Source: Collinsella sp.
Lineage (GTDB): Bacteria; Actinomycetota; Coriobacteriia; Coriobacteriales; Coriobacteriaceae
Reading direction: 5' to 3'
DNA: 64,000 nucleotides
NCBI GenBank assembly: GCA_019419545.1
Contig: DXZT01000016.1
Coordinates: 1 to 64,000, forward strand
Shown: one piece after another, positions 21,722-32,973 of the stretch
Layout of the letters: each line of letters begins with the position of its first letter
Numbering within the stretch: position 1 is the stretch's first letter
Made by a program: the position numbers and the translations under genes
The notes under the pieces: model-generated
What the model was told of the DNA's origin: nothing
Databases searched by the model: none
The model's input: the letters and a program-made list of their open reading frames with translations, nothing else

Positions 21722-22372
21722 ATGGGAACGGGTCAAAACATAAAGGCGCTTCGCAAGCGCGACCAGCTGACACAGGAGGAATTCGCGGCACTCATCGGCG
21801 TCTCCAAAGAAACGGTATGCCGCTGGGAAAAGGACCGCTATACAATCCGCCGCTCAACGTTGCTCAAGATAGTATCGAAATTTAACCTGCAGCTCGACGA
21901 CCTCACATCTGAAACCGCAGGGCTTGCCGCAAAGCTCGACCACGAGGGGCGGAAGGGGGAATCCAAAGAAGTTACTACTGATTCCCTTTGCGATGTATTT
22001 AAAATCTTGAAGAATGGAGGCAGAACGGGACTTAAACAAACCGGAATAACCGCGCTTCCCTCATCCGTATTCAAGAAACATCGCGGGTGCTTCTTTGTTC
22101 AAATGGACACGTCCGCCATGTCCAAATGCTACCCGATTGGATCCCTTCTCCTCGTGGATCCAAACCTGAAACCCTGGAACGGATGCTCCGTCCTCGCTTT
22201 GGCCGATAATTCAAGAATCGTCATACGTCGTTATAGCACCGGTACGAACACCGTGATGCTCTCATCCTACTCATATAGCACAGCGGAACCGGATATCGTG
22301 CTGGACAAACGCCGAATTAGGATTCTGGGAATCATCGTCTGGTTTCAGGCATCCCATGATCTGAGCATCTAA
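21722..22372 (+). CDS. XRE-family regulator with LexA/S24-like C-terminal domain
   Basis: 216 residues from ATG 21722, one base after the deiminase stop; a longer frame to 21674 would overlap it. Residues 1-60 are a helix-turn-helix of the Cro/CI type (LTQEEFAALIGVSKETVCRWE). Residues about 115-216 resemble the S24 dimerisation/peptidase fold (MDTSAM...YPIGSLLLVDP...). The catalytic Lys position reads VIRRY rather than a clear Lys, so self-cleavage is doubtful and the domain may act only in dimerisation or ligand sensing. Likely an autoregulator of this deiminase gene or of the divergent arc operon; this is inference from position. Confidence 0.75.
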   Translation: MGTGQNIKALRKRDQLTQEEFAALIGVSKETVCRWEKDRYTIRRSTLLKIVSKFNLQLDDLTSETAGLAAKLDHEGRKGESKEVTTDSLCDVFKILKNGGRTGLKQTGITALPSSVFKKHRGCFFVQMDTSAMSKCYPIGSLLLVDPNLKPWNGCSVLALADNSRIVIRRYSTGTNTVMLSSYSYSTAEPDIVLDKRRIRILGIIVWFQASHDLSI

Positions 22373-22412
22373 CCAAATTTGCTCTTGTTTACCCCCTGCA
22401 CACATCTCAAAC

Positions 22413-23431
22413 AGCAAAAGCCCCGCAGTCGGAGCGGACTGCGGGGCTCGTGAAGAGAGGCTAGTTTGTGGGCGCTTTGCCTGGCGCCCACGAGAGAGGC
22501 AACAGAGTAGAGACTACTCGTGGATGCGGGTACCGGAGAGGCCGGCCATGGTCTCGGCGGCCTTGTCCAGGGCGCCGATGATGCAGGTGCGGCCCTTGCG
22601 GGAACGGGCGAACTTGATGGCGGCGCGGACCTTGGGCTCCATGGAACCCTTGCCGAACTGGCCCTCGTCGGCCAGGCGCTCGGCCTCGTCGGCGGTGATG
22701 TCCTCGAGCTCCTCCTGGTTGGGCTTGCCAAAGTTGATGGCGACGTGCTCGACGGCGGTCAGCAGGAACAGGACGTCGGCGTCGCAGTCCTCGGCCAGCA
22801 GCTCGCCGCCCAGGTCCTTGTCGATGACGGCGGGAACGCCCTTGTAGCAGCCCTTGTTCTCGTAGTCGCGGACGACGGGGATGCCGCCGCCACCGCAGGC
22901 GATGACGATGAACTCGTTGTCGAGCAGGTTGAGGATGGAGTCAGCCTCGACGATCTTCTTGGGATCGGGGGAGGCGACGACGCGACGCCAGCCGCGGCCG
23001 GAATCCTCGACGAAGACCTTGGAGGGGTCCTCGGCCATGAACTCCTTGGCCTGCTCCTCGGTGTAGAAGGGGCCGATCGGCTTGGTCGGGTTCTTGAACG
23101 CGGGATCGTCCGGGTCGCACTCGATCTGGGTGACGACGGTGGCGGCGTGCCAACGCTTATAGCGCTTGTGCATCTCGCGGCCGATGCCCTGCTGCAGGTG
23201 GTAGCCGATGTAGCCCTGGGACATGGCGCCGCACTCGGGCAGCGGCATCTCGGGGGTGCCGATGGCGTCGTGGGCAGCGGCGAAGGCGTTCTGGATCATG
23301 CCGACCTGCGGGCCGTTGCCGTGGGTGATGATGATCTCGTTGCCCTGCTCGATGAGGCCGAGGAGCGCGTGGGCGGTGTTGCTCACGGCCTCGATCTGCT
23401 CGACGGGGTTGTTGCCGAGGGCGTTGCCGCC
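22413..23431. repeat. 1,019-bp repeat, copy 2 (arcC and terminator)
   Basis: Counterpart of 15288-16306 in the same orientation. It contains the terminator hairpin and codons 16-320 of the second carbamate kinase gene. The sequence appears identical throughout. Confidence 0.9.
22416..22448 (-). terminator. Terminator of the second arcC gene
   Basis: The same 12-bp perfect GC-rich stem and TTTTGCT tail as at 15291-15323, inside the duplicated block. It also faces the convergent XRE regulator gene that ends at 22372. Confidence 0.9.
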
Positions 23432-23476
23432 GAGGGCGACGACAATACGATCGGGCTTGCCAAGAGGCTTAGACAT
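22514..23476 (-). CDS. arcC: Carbamate kinase, copy 2
   Basis: 320 residues, identical to the first carbamate kinase except residue 5 (Leu here). The start at 23476 has GAAAGGATTCC upstream; a longer frame to 23512 lacks one. The first 15 codons and the upstream region are unlike copy 1, so it is expressed from its own signals as a single gene. It converges with the second deiminase and XRE genes. No second arcB was seen nearby, so this copy would rely on the operon's arcB or add kinase dosage. Confidence 0.93.
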   Translation of the reverse strand: MSKPLGKPDRIVVALGGNALGNNPVEQIEAVSNTAHALLGLIEQGNEIIITHGNGPQVGMIQNAFAAAHDAIGTPEMPLPECGAMSQGYIGYHLQQGIGREMHKRYKRWHAATVVTQIECDPDDPAFKNPTKPIGPFYTEEQAKEFMAEDPSKVFVEDSGRGWRRVVASPDPKKIVEADSILNLLDNEFIVIACGGGGIPVVRDYENKGCYKGVPAVIDKDLGGELLAEDCDADVLFLLTAVEHVAINFGKPNQEELEDITADEAERLADEGQFGKGSMEPKVRAAIKFARSRKGRTCIIGALDKAAETMAGLSGTRIHE

Positions 23477-23841
23477 TGCTGGAATCCTTTCTGTAAAAGG
23501 CCTACAACCCATTAATAACCCGCGCCCGTGCGATACGCGAGTTTATTAAGGTTTATATTCTCTTTATCGCTCATTTTATTCATTTTGAAAATAGCGGAAC
23601 GGTGAACGGTCGTTTTTATCCGCTCAGCGTACAGAACCCCAGCTCAGACATATCTACGCCATTTACGTGCAACTTTATTTAAATGCAGCGAGGATTATGT
23701 CGGATTATGCAAACTACATCTCTGCTAAACACAAAACGGACAGCGCAATATCTTACTCGCACTATACGAGATTCTATGCACTTATAAGTTGAGTATGCAC
23801 CCCTGCAAAAACAAGGGGCTTTTCATCCAACATAAGGGATA
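23477..23841. other. AT-rich intergenic space upstream of the second arcC
   Basis: 365 bp, clearly AT-richer than the neighbours, without a convincing reading frame. It should contain the promoter of the second arcC. I see no clear operator or structured RNA. Confidence 0.4.
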
Positions 23842-24061
23842 GCCGATCGCGCTTCACCCCGCGGCAAGCGACTGCGAGTTCGCAGTATGGAACTTTACCG
23901 TCGGCTTCTGCATGAACGCTACCGACGCCCTTTCGCTCCTGCGCGCCCAAGCAGCCGAGAACGCTAACGGCGCCACTGTCAACCTGGCCACCCTCAACAA
24001 CGGCGCCGCCAGCCTTTTCGCAAAGTACCGTGCTGGCTCGCTGGCTTTGAGGCCTAAGTGA
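23842..24061 (+). pseudogene. C-terminal remnant of an unidentified protein
   Basis: An open frame of about 72 codons runs from just after a TAG at 23839-23841 to a TGA at 24059-24061. It lacks a start with a ribosome site and reads as ordinary protein (EFAVWNFTVGFCMN, then ATDALSLLRAQAAENANGA). Base composition returns to the genome's GC-rich style. I read it as the surviving 3' end of a deleted gene. The family is not recognised. Confidence 0.45.
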
Positions 24062-24070
24062 GCTTTGCTA

Positions 24071-24153
24071 TTTGCCAATTTTTGTATGATTTGGGTCAAA
24101 TCTATTTGTCAATTTTTGTATGATTAGGGGCAAATCTATTTGCCAATTTTTGT
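24071..24153. repeat. 34-bp direct tandem repeat, 2.5 units
   Basis: TTTGYCAATTTTTGT starts at 24071, 24105 and 24139, exactly 34 bp apart; the intervening TATGATTnGGGnCAAATCTA is also repeated. The first unit contains ATTTG-GGT-CAAAT, a short palindrome. The array ends 15 bp before the ATG of the ATPase gene, so it covers that gene's promoter and leader and may be an autoregulatory site. Confidence 0.85.
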
Positions 24154-24168
24154 CAATGAGGTGTTTTA

Positions 24169-25530
24169 ATGCTACGCCGCAAAGTCACTGATAGGCTTTT
24201 GAGCTGGAAGAATAACTCCCATAAGGCCCTGCTTGTTACCGGTGCGCGTCAGATTGGCAAGAGCTATGCGATTCACGCGTTTGGAAAGAGCAACTACGCT
24301 TCGTATTATGAGGTCAATCTGCTACTTGATGCCGAGGCAAGAGACGTACTTGTTGGCGCTAAGAACTCCATTGACTTCATCAACCGTGTGGCCCTTCTTG
24401 CGGATGCACCGCTTGTTGAGGGAGATACGCTTATCTTTGTCGATGAGATTCAGGAGTATCCGCAGATCGTTACACTTATGAAGGCGCTGGTCGAGGACGG
24501 ACGCTTTAGCTATGTCTTCTCGGGGTCTATGCTTGGGACTGAGTTTAAGGGGATCTCTTCTTTCCCGGTGGGGTATGTCGAGCACATTGTTATGCGGCCA
24601 ATGGATTTTGAAGAGTTTTGTTGGGCAAACAGCATCAGCGAGAATGTGCTTGCAGACATCCGCAGCTGCCTTGTCGAGAGGCGTCCCGTCGAAAATTTTA
24701 TTCATGAGGCGATGCTCAAAAACTTTAGAGCTTATATCGTTTGCGGCGGCATGCCGGAGGTCGTTCAGAACTATATCGATTCGGGCTATTCGCTCGTGAG
24801 AACGCGTGAGCTTCAAATTCAGCTAGTCGATCAGTACAAAAGCGATATCTCTAAATATGCATCGACTCGAGCGTTTAACGTTCGCTCCATTTTCGAGCAA
24901 ATTCCCGTTCAGCTTGAGGCGGAGTCCCATCGCTTTATCGTCTCGTCTCTAGGCGAGGGAGCTCGTCTTCAAAAATACGAGCAGGATTTCCTATGGCTGG
25001 TGAACGCAGGCGTTGGATTGATGGTCCCCCAGGTGACGGAGGCACGAAGTCCTCTCAAGAGGACGGAGAAAACGACGGCCTTTAAACTATACGAGTCCGA
25101 TACAGGTATGCTCGCATCGCGGTATCCCGGCAGCACGGCACGCGCCGTCTACCTTGACATGAAAACCCCCAACCTCGGCGGCCTCTATGAGAACGTGGTC
25201 GCACAGGAACTCGTTGCCCTCGGAGCAGATACGTGGTACTACCAAACGCGTGAGGTCGGTGAAGTCGACTTTGTAATCGAAGGTGCCCGCGGGCATGTTG
25301 TCCCAATCGAAGTCAAATCGGGCAAGAAAGTTCGAGCACATGCAGCCCTCGACCGTTTGATGAGTGTGGGCGAGTACAAAATTCCCGAGGCCGTTGTGCT
25401 GAGCCACGAAAACCTTTGCAAAGAGGGCAAGATCCTTTACGTTCCAATCTATATGACATTCTGTCTCGATGAGTTTATGGAAAAGGACGACCCCAACAAC
25501 GATTTCTCGTTTGCACCCATATCTCTCTAG
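24169..25530 (+). CDS. AAA ATPase with DUF4143 domain
   Basis: 453 residues. The AAA_14 core has Walker A TGARQIGKSYA (about residues 24-34) and Walker B LIFVDEIQEYPQ (about 86-97). A C-terminal DUF4143 domain (about 200-400) includes the nuclease-like stretch GEVDFVIEG...PIEVKSGKK near residue 365-387. Such ATPases are common, often multi-copy and mobile in gut bacteria; their role is not established. The gene is alone and preceded by the 34-bp repeat. Codon use is less GC-biased than that of its neighbours, hinting at horizontal acquisition. Confidence 0.85.
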   Translation: MLRRKVTDRLLSWKNNSHKALLVTGARQIGKSYAIHAFGKSNYASYYEVNLLLDAEARDVLVGAKNSIDFINRVALLADAPLVEGDTLIFVDEIQEYPQIVTLMKALVEDGRFSYVFSGSMLGTEFKGISSFPVGYVEHIVMRPMDFEEFCWANSISENVLADIRSCLVERRPVENFIHEAMLKNFRAYIVCGGMPEVVQNYIDSGYSLVRTRELQIQLVDQYKSDISKYASTRAFNVRSIFEQIPVQLEAESHRFIVSSLGEGARLQKYEQDFLWLVNAGVGLMVPQVTEARSPLKRTEKTTAFKLYESDTGMLASRYPGSTARAVYLDMKTPNLGGLYENVVAQELVALGADTWYYQTREVGEVDFVIEGARGHVVPIEVKSGKKVRAHAALDRLMSVGEYKIPEAVVLSHENLCKEGKILYVPIYMTFCLDEFMEKDDPNNDFSFAPISL

Positions 25531-25560
25531 GTCATCTGAGTCCGCAAGCCAGCCCCCACG

Positions 25561-25785
25561 CCCAAAGTACTGCGCCTTTCGCGCCAAAGGCGCGAAACAG
25601 CAAGGGGATAGAAGGCAGCGACAACCAACTCCCCCACTATGCCCAAAGTGCTGCGATGTTTCGCGCAAAGCGCGAAACATCACTGGGGCAGCAGAAGGCC
25701 ACAATCAGCTAGCCCTCCATGCCCAAAGTGGCGCGTGGTTTCGCGGCCACGCCGCGAAACAGCGACCGGGACAAGGCACCCCCAC
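25561..25785. repeat. Three ~80-bp tandem units each with a TTTCGCG/CGCGAAA hairpin
   Basis: CCCAAAGT starts each unit at 25561, 25642 and 25722. Each holds a palindrome: 25577-25597 (9-bp arms), 25656-25680 (11-bp perfect arms, AAA loop) and 25738-25760 (10-bp arms). Stems keep the outer GTTTCGCG/CGCGAAAC while inner bases vary in a compensatory way. Resembles a REP-type array downstream of the ATPase gene. Confidence 0.75.
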
Positions 25786-25829
25786 AGCCACGTCCTTCAT
25801 TCAGCCCCACAATCCGAGGACGTAGTCGT

Positions 25830-25954
25830 AGCAGGATCTGAGGGCTAACCTTCGCGGACACTCCGCAGGACGAAAGAACCCCCGCCGCACGTAGTGCGCA
25901 GCGGGGGTTCTTTCATGTCCGAGGACGTCCGCGAAGGTTAGCCCTCAGATCCTG
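25830..25954. repeat. 29-bp perfect inverted repeat enclosing a terminator
   Basis: Arms 25830-25858 and 25926-25954 are exact reverse complements. CCGAGGACG also occurs as a direct repeat at 25813 and 25918. The 67-bp interior contains the bidirectional terminator 25871-25913. The right arm ends 12 bp from the nifJ stop codon. Confidence 0.9.
25871..25913. terminator. Bidirectional terminator downstream of nifJ
   Basis: GAAAGAACCCCCGC (25871-25884) and GCGGGGGTTCTTTC (25900-25913) form a perfect 14-bp stem, with GCAC/GTGC stacking in the loop. TTCTTTC on both strands gives weak T-tails. It terminates nifJ and possibly transcripts from the left. Confidence 0.8.
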
Positions 25955-25965
25955 CGGTGGGAGAC

Positions 25966-29505
<3,540 letters not shown>

Positions 29506-29844
29506 ATACCCCTCTCCTCTCATATAGGTATACAGGCCCCGGCGATCGCCGGGATGTTGGCGTGATGGGATTTACGCTGTTGCTTCCAATCATCTGGCAG
29601 GCAGGCTCAGCAGCAGGTACGTGGCGTGGAGAGAAGACATGCCGAGGCGAGGGGCAACTGATGCGCCCCACAGACCCGACCGCCCGTCTTGCACATGACC
29701 GAGCGCCGCAAAGGCCGCATGCCGGATGCTCCCGGGCACGCCCCGGCGATGGGAGGCACCCGCAACGGAAATCCGCACGCGGGTTTATTGTACCCCGCCG
29801 CCAAGTGTAATTTCGACAAATATAGGTGGGCGGTAAAGGTTTAC
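29506..29844. promoter_or_regulatory. Upstream region of nifJ
   Basis: About 340 bp without a gene. CCCGGCGATCGCCGGG (29538-29553) is a perfect 16-bp palindrome 33 bp from the nifJ start. On the minus strand TACAAT (29792-29787) could be a -10 box, implying a leader of about 280 bases. No -35 with ideal spacing was found, so the promoter call is weak. Confidence 0.35.
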
Positions 29845-30382
29845 CTCGGGTGACCGCCAAGGGCCAAAATGAACGCTTCGTCCCCGGGCGATTGGCCCTG
29901 GCGCGCCATGGAGTGTCCCGGAGTGCCGGCATAAAAGGAACGTCCCCATCTGCCGACTAGAGGGCGCCGACGCCGAGGAGGATAGCGTAGGTGGTGGATT
30001 CGCCAAGTCTGAGCTCGTCGCCGGGGTTGAGCTGAGCGGAGCGGCCGGGCTCGACCTGGATGCAGACGTTCGTCGCGCCGTTTACCACCATGGTTCCGTT
30101 GGTGGACGACAAGTCCTCGACGTGCCAGATATTTTGAGCATCGCACCAGATATGGGCATGGCGGGCCGAGACGTCGTCGGTGATGCCGCCCTCCCCCGTT
30201 GCCAGCGCGCCGATCTCAACGCCTTCCTCACTCGGCTGAATCCAGCGCGGGACGCTCACCACGTAGCCGTTTTGCACGCACAGCAGTCCCAGCGGATGCG
30301 CCGGCGCGACCTCGTGCTCGCCCGCGACCGAAGATGTGCTCAGCGAGCGCGGCGTCGACGTGTCGCCGCCACGGGTCGCATG
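29845..30382 (-). pseudogene. Truncated duplicate of the FHA-domain gene at 36.7 kb
   Basis: The coding part 29957-30382 encodes about 140 C-terminal residues (FHA domain, VSARHAHIWCDAQNIWHVEDLSS...) closely matching residues 175-312 of the intact protein at 36700-37638. The 110 bp beyond its stop also match the sequence beyond the intact gene's stop (36588-36699). Homology stops near 30382, so the N-terminal half is missing; the frame runs on to 30436 by chance. Many base differences from the intact copy show that the duplication is old or came from another strain. Together with the intact gene it brackets the peptide island. Confidence 0.8.
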
Positions 30383-30952
30383 AGCGCGGCGGCTCGCCCG
30401 ACTTGGAACTAAGGCGGGCGTGAGAGCAAACGGCATAGGGAACGAATCTTGCGGATGTACTCCTCGACGTCAGGCAGGTAAGCCCCACGAAGTCACCGGG
30501 GAGGCCCAAGCGGCCCGGCACCACTTCCAGATTCTGACCAGGGCGAGTCGTTCGCCGGTGGCTGAAGGCTCGCTCCCACCCAAAAGGGGAGATTCGCGTT
30601 GTTCCCCAATCGCTCTCGCATCTTTCATTTTGCTCGAGGTGGGCTATAAAAACTTTCCTGGTGAAAGGCGGCGATTGGTTTCCTTTCTTTCTAGAGGAGC
30701 GCGCCTGTAATCTGTTTTCATCCTAAATCAAGTTAAGATCGGACCTTCCAGAGGCAAGTCGACTCAAACTGCGAGGCTCCATGTTGGAATAAAGAGCGCT
30801 GTCGAAGTGCCAACAACACAAAGCTTGCCAGTCTCAAATAGAACCTTTTGGGAGTCCGATTGGGCCGCACACCGAATCCCCGCTGGTGGTTTTTTATAGC
30901 TGCGCAACAATAAACAAGGTTAGTGCCAGTCCAGCATGAAATTGAGGAACGT
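30383..30952. other. Left edge of the AT-rich island, no gene recognised
   Basis: Composition shifts from GC-rich to AT-rich at about 30600. No supported reading frame. Promoter elements for the maturase gene should lie in the last 150 bp, where TTTTTTATAGCTG (30890-30902) is the only -10-like stretch that I see. GAGG six bases before 30953 is the ribosome site of the next gene. Confidence 0.4.
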
Positions 30953-32311
30953 ATGCATTTTTTCTCAGTAAGTGATCGTCGTTACTGCTTCGATGAGGTC
31001 ACTCGCAATTGCTTTCAGGTTGACCAAGCATCAGAAGATGCGCTTCGCATATTTGAAGCATCGGGAAGAACGGTCAACTCGAAGTTGCTAACAAAGTCAC
31101 TTGCTGCGAAAGGCTACGACCAAACGACCATAGCAGAACTTGAAGACGACATTGATGAGTATCAACGATTGTCTGAGCGGACTTTCTTAACAAAAGACAC
31201 GCCTCGAAAACTTAGATCCATCGAACTCCACGTTTCACATGCATGCAACCTTGGTTGTAGTTACTGTTTTGCCGGTAAAGGAGATTATGGAACGTCTCCT
31301 CTGCTGATGACAGACGAGATAGCCTTCAAGGCGGTCGACTACCTCGTCGCAAGTTCATCGGAAAACGAAACGCTTGCAATCGTCTTTTTTGGTGGGGAAC
31401 CCATGATTAACGAGCCGCTGATATGGAAAACGGTCGACTATTCAAAAAGAATATACCCCAATAGAAACTTTACCTATTCTATTACGACCAACGGAACGCT
31501 TTTGAATGACACTGCTGTGAATTCTTTCAAGGAGCACGGGTTTTCTGTTCTGATTAGTCTCGATGGTACAGGATGCAAGCACGATGCATCGCGCCCGTAC
31601 AAGACGGGAGGCGGCTCTTTCTCCGATATCGACAAAAACGTTCGTCGTTTTTCCGAGTCGTTCCCCTTCGGCGCAAGAGCGACCTTAACAAATAATAACT
31701 GTAACCTTGTTGAAGACTATCTTCAGTTTAAAGAGATGGGCTTCAGAAGGATTTACTTCTCGCCCGTGAGCTCATTCGATGAGAATATCAAACTCGACGA
31801 ACACTCATTAAACAAAATCAGGGCGGGCCTAATAGATTTGGCGGATCAATATCTCAAACAGATTGATCAAGGGGAAAAGCCCTTGTTTAGAACATTGAAA
31901 ACTGCAGTTGATTTGATTATGAGCAACAGGATCGCCTTTGTCGGATGCGGGGCTGGCAGGCGTTTTATTTCCGTGACTCCCGAAGGGGACGTATACCCCT
32001 GTCACAGGTTTGTCGGGATGATGCGATTCAAAATGGGCAACATCGTCACCGGAATTGACGAAACTAGGTATATTGAAAACTGGAGTCAGGGTGTCGAAAA
32101 AAGAATTGACTGTACGGACTGTTGGGCTCGGTCTTTCTGTGGTGGGGGCTGTAGCTGGGAGGCTGCAGACGAGCACGGCTACTTGCCCAAGAGTCTACAC
32201 CCTGCATCATGTGAATATAGAAAAATGTGCTACGAGATGGCTTTTGACCTTATTTCCCGCCACTCATCTTCGCAGGAGAAAAATCAACGAGAAGCTACTG
32301 TATCGGAATAA
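30953..32311 (+). CDS. Radical SAM/SPASM peptide maturase (ranthipeptide/SCIFF-maturase type)
   Basis: 452 residues from ATG 30953, preceded by TTGAGGAACGT. Residues 1-85 look like the peptide-recognition N-terminus of RiPP maturases (HFFSVSDRRYCFDEVTRNCFQV). The radical SAM core has Cys98, Cys102 and Cys105 in ACNLGCSYCFAGKG, then FFGGEPMIN. The SPASM region is complete: C-x12-G-x4-C (VGCGAGRRFI...DVYPC), then C-x2-C-x5-C-x3-C (CTDCWARSFCGGGC) and a late Cys pair. Such enzymes form thioether bonds from peptide Cys to a carbon of another residue. Two Cys/Asp-rich peptides follow 170 bp downstream and are the obvious substrates. Confidence 0.9.
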   Translation: MHFFSVSDRRYCFDEVTRNCFQVDQASEDALRIFEASGRTVNSKLLTKSLAAKGYDQTTIAELEDDIDEYQRLSERTFLTKDTPRKLRSIELHVSHACNLGCSYCFAGKGDYGTSPLLMTDEIAFKAVDYLVASSSENETLAIVFFGGEPMINEPLIWKTVDYSKRIYPNRNFTYSITTNGTLLNDTAVNSFKEHGFSVLISLDGTGCKHDASRPYKTGGGSFSDIDKNVRRFSESFPFGARATLTNNNCNLVEDYLQFKEMGFRRIYFSPVSSFDENIKLDEHSLNKIRAGLIDLADQYLKQIDQGEKPLFRTLKTAVDLIMSNRIAFVGCGAGRRFISVTPEGDVYPCHRFVGMMRFKMGNIVTGIDETRYIENWSQGVEKRIDCTDCWARSFCGGGCSWEAADEHGYLPKSLHPASCEYRKMCYEMAFDLISRHSSSQEKNQREATVSE

Positions 32312-32480
32312 GCGGTTCAGCGCATTGCTGTCACCATTGTGGAGGTGTTCGTTCTTCTGATTACCGTCTGCGAAGCTTATTGCTACGTTCGCCGAAACCA
32401 TTCTAGAAATATGGTGAACTAGACATCTTGGTTTGTTATACACAATATTGAGGTTTTTCTGCACTCAAAGGGAGGTAGTC

Positions 32481-32684
32481 GTGAAGCATATTCATCCGAT
32501 TAATCCAGGAAGTGGCGACGAGGCAGGCGTGAAGCCGATGTCTTTTGACTGCCTCTTGGGCATTACTGACATCTGTACTGTTTATGATAAAGCAGATGGC
32601 TGTGGTGCATACGATTACTGCGACTATGACATGGATGGCGGCAGCATCTGCGTTGTAGATCACTGTGGCATTGATCAAACGTAG
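32481..32684 (+). CDS. Ranthipeptide-like precursor peptide 1
   Basis: 67 residues from a GTG start with AAGGGAGGTAGTC upstream. The frame is open to 32433, but the ribosome site and homology to the next peptide both favour GTG. The leader KHIHPINPGSGDEAG contains KHIHP, shared with peptide 2 and reminiscent of SCIFF leaders (KHI-). The core has six Cys (24, 32, 41, 47, 57, 62). Cys32 and Cys41 sit in C-x3-D motifs; Cys47, 57 and 62 in C-x2-D. These are the Cys-to-Asp spacings of freyrasin-type ranthipeptides. Net charge is strongly negative. No export signal is present, so leader removal and export would need other proteins. Confidence 0.85.
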   Translation: MKHIHPINPGSGDEAGVKPMSFDCLLGITDICTVYDKADGCGAYDYCDYDMDGGSICVVDHCGIDQT

Positions 32685-32714
32685 TCTCTAATTGGATTAA
32701 GGTGAGGAGCTGTT

Positions 32715-32894
32715 ATGAAGCATATCCATCCTGTTGGTTCAAATGAACATACTCCCGTTGAGCCTTGTTGTCTTGGAGTTGATATATGCAATTTTTACGA
32801 CATCGCCGAGTGCCCTGTTGCGGATTGGTGCTATGTCGATAAAGAATCAAGCTGTGTTTTGCCAGCAGATTGGTGCGATCCAGTTGACGAGTAG
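32715..32894 (+). CDS. Ranthipeptide-like precursor peptide 2
   Basis: 59 residues, ATG six bases after GAGGAG, 30 bp downstream of peptide 1. It begins MKHIHPVGSN, matching the leader of peptide 1, and carries seven Cys (18, 19, 25, 33, 39, 47, 54). Cys19, 25, 33 and 54 are in C-x3-D motifs, Cys39 in C-x2-D and Cys47 in C-x4-D. Six of the Cys align with those of peptide 1, while most other core residues differ. The conserved leader and Cys/Asp ladder with a variable filling is what is expected of paralogous substrates of one maturase. Confidence 0.85.
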   Translation: MKHIHPVGSNEHTPVEPCCLGVDICNFYDIAECPVADWCYVDKESSCVLPADWCDPVDE

Positions 32895-32973
32895 TTTTTG
32901 TGTCTAGGAACTATTTGGTCCAATTCAAAATAAGATGGGGACAAATACCAAAATCTCGTGTCTGGGAGGAGTT

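Noticed and set aside
24071..24153. Short CRISPR array
   Set aside because: The unit is a plain tandem repeat of 34 bp with no unique spacers and no cas genes.
30228..30524. A 98-codon minus-strand frame at the island's left edge
   Set aside because: It overlaps the FHA remnant in another frame, has no ribosome site and reads as unstructured Arg/Ala-rich sequence.
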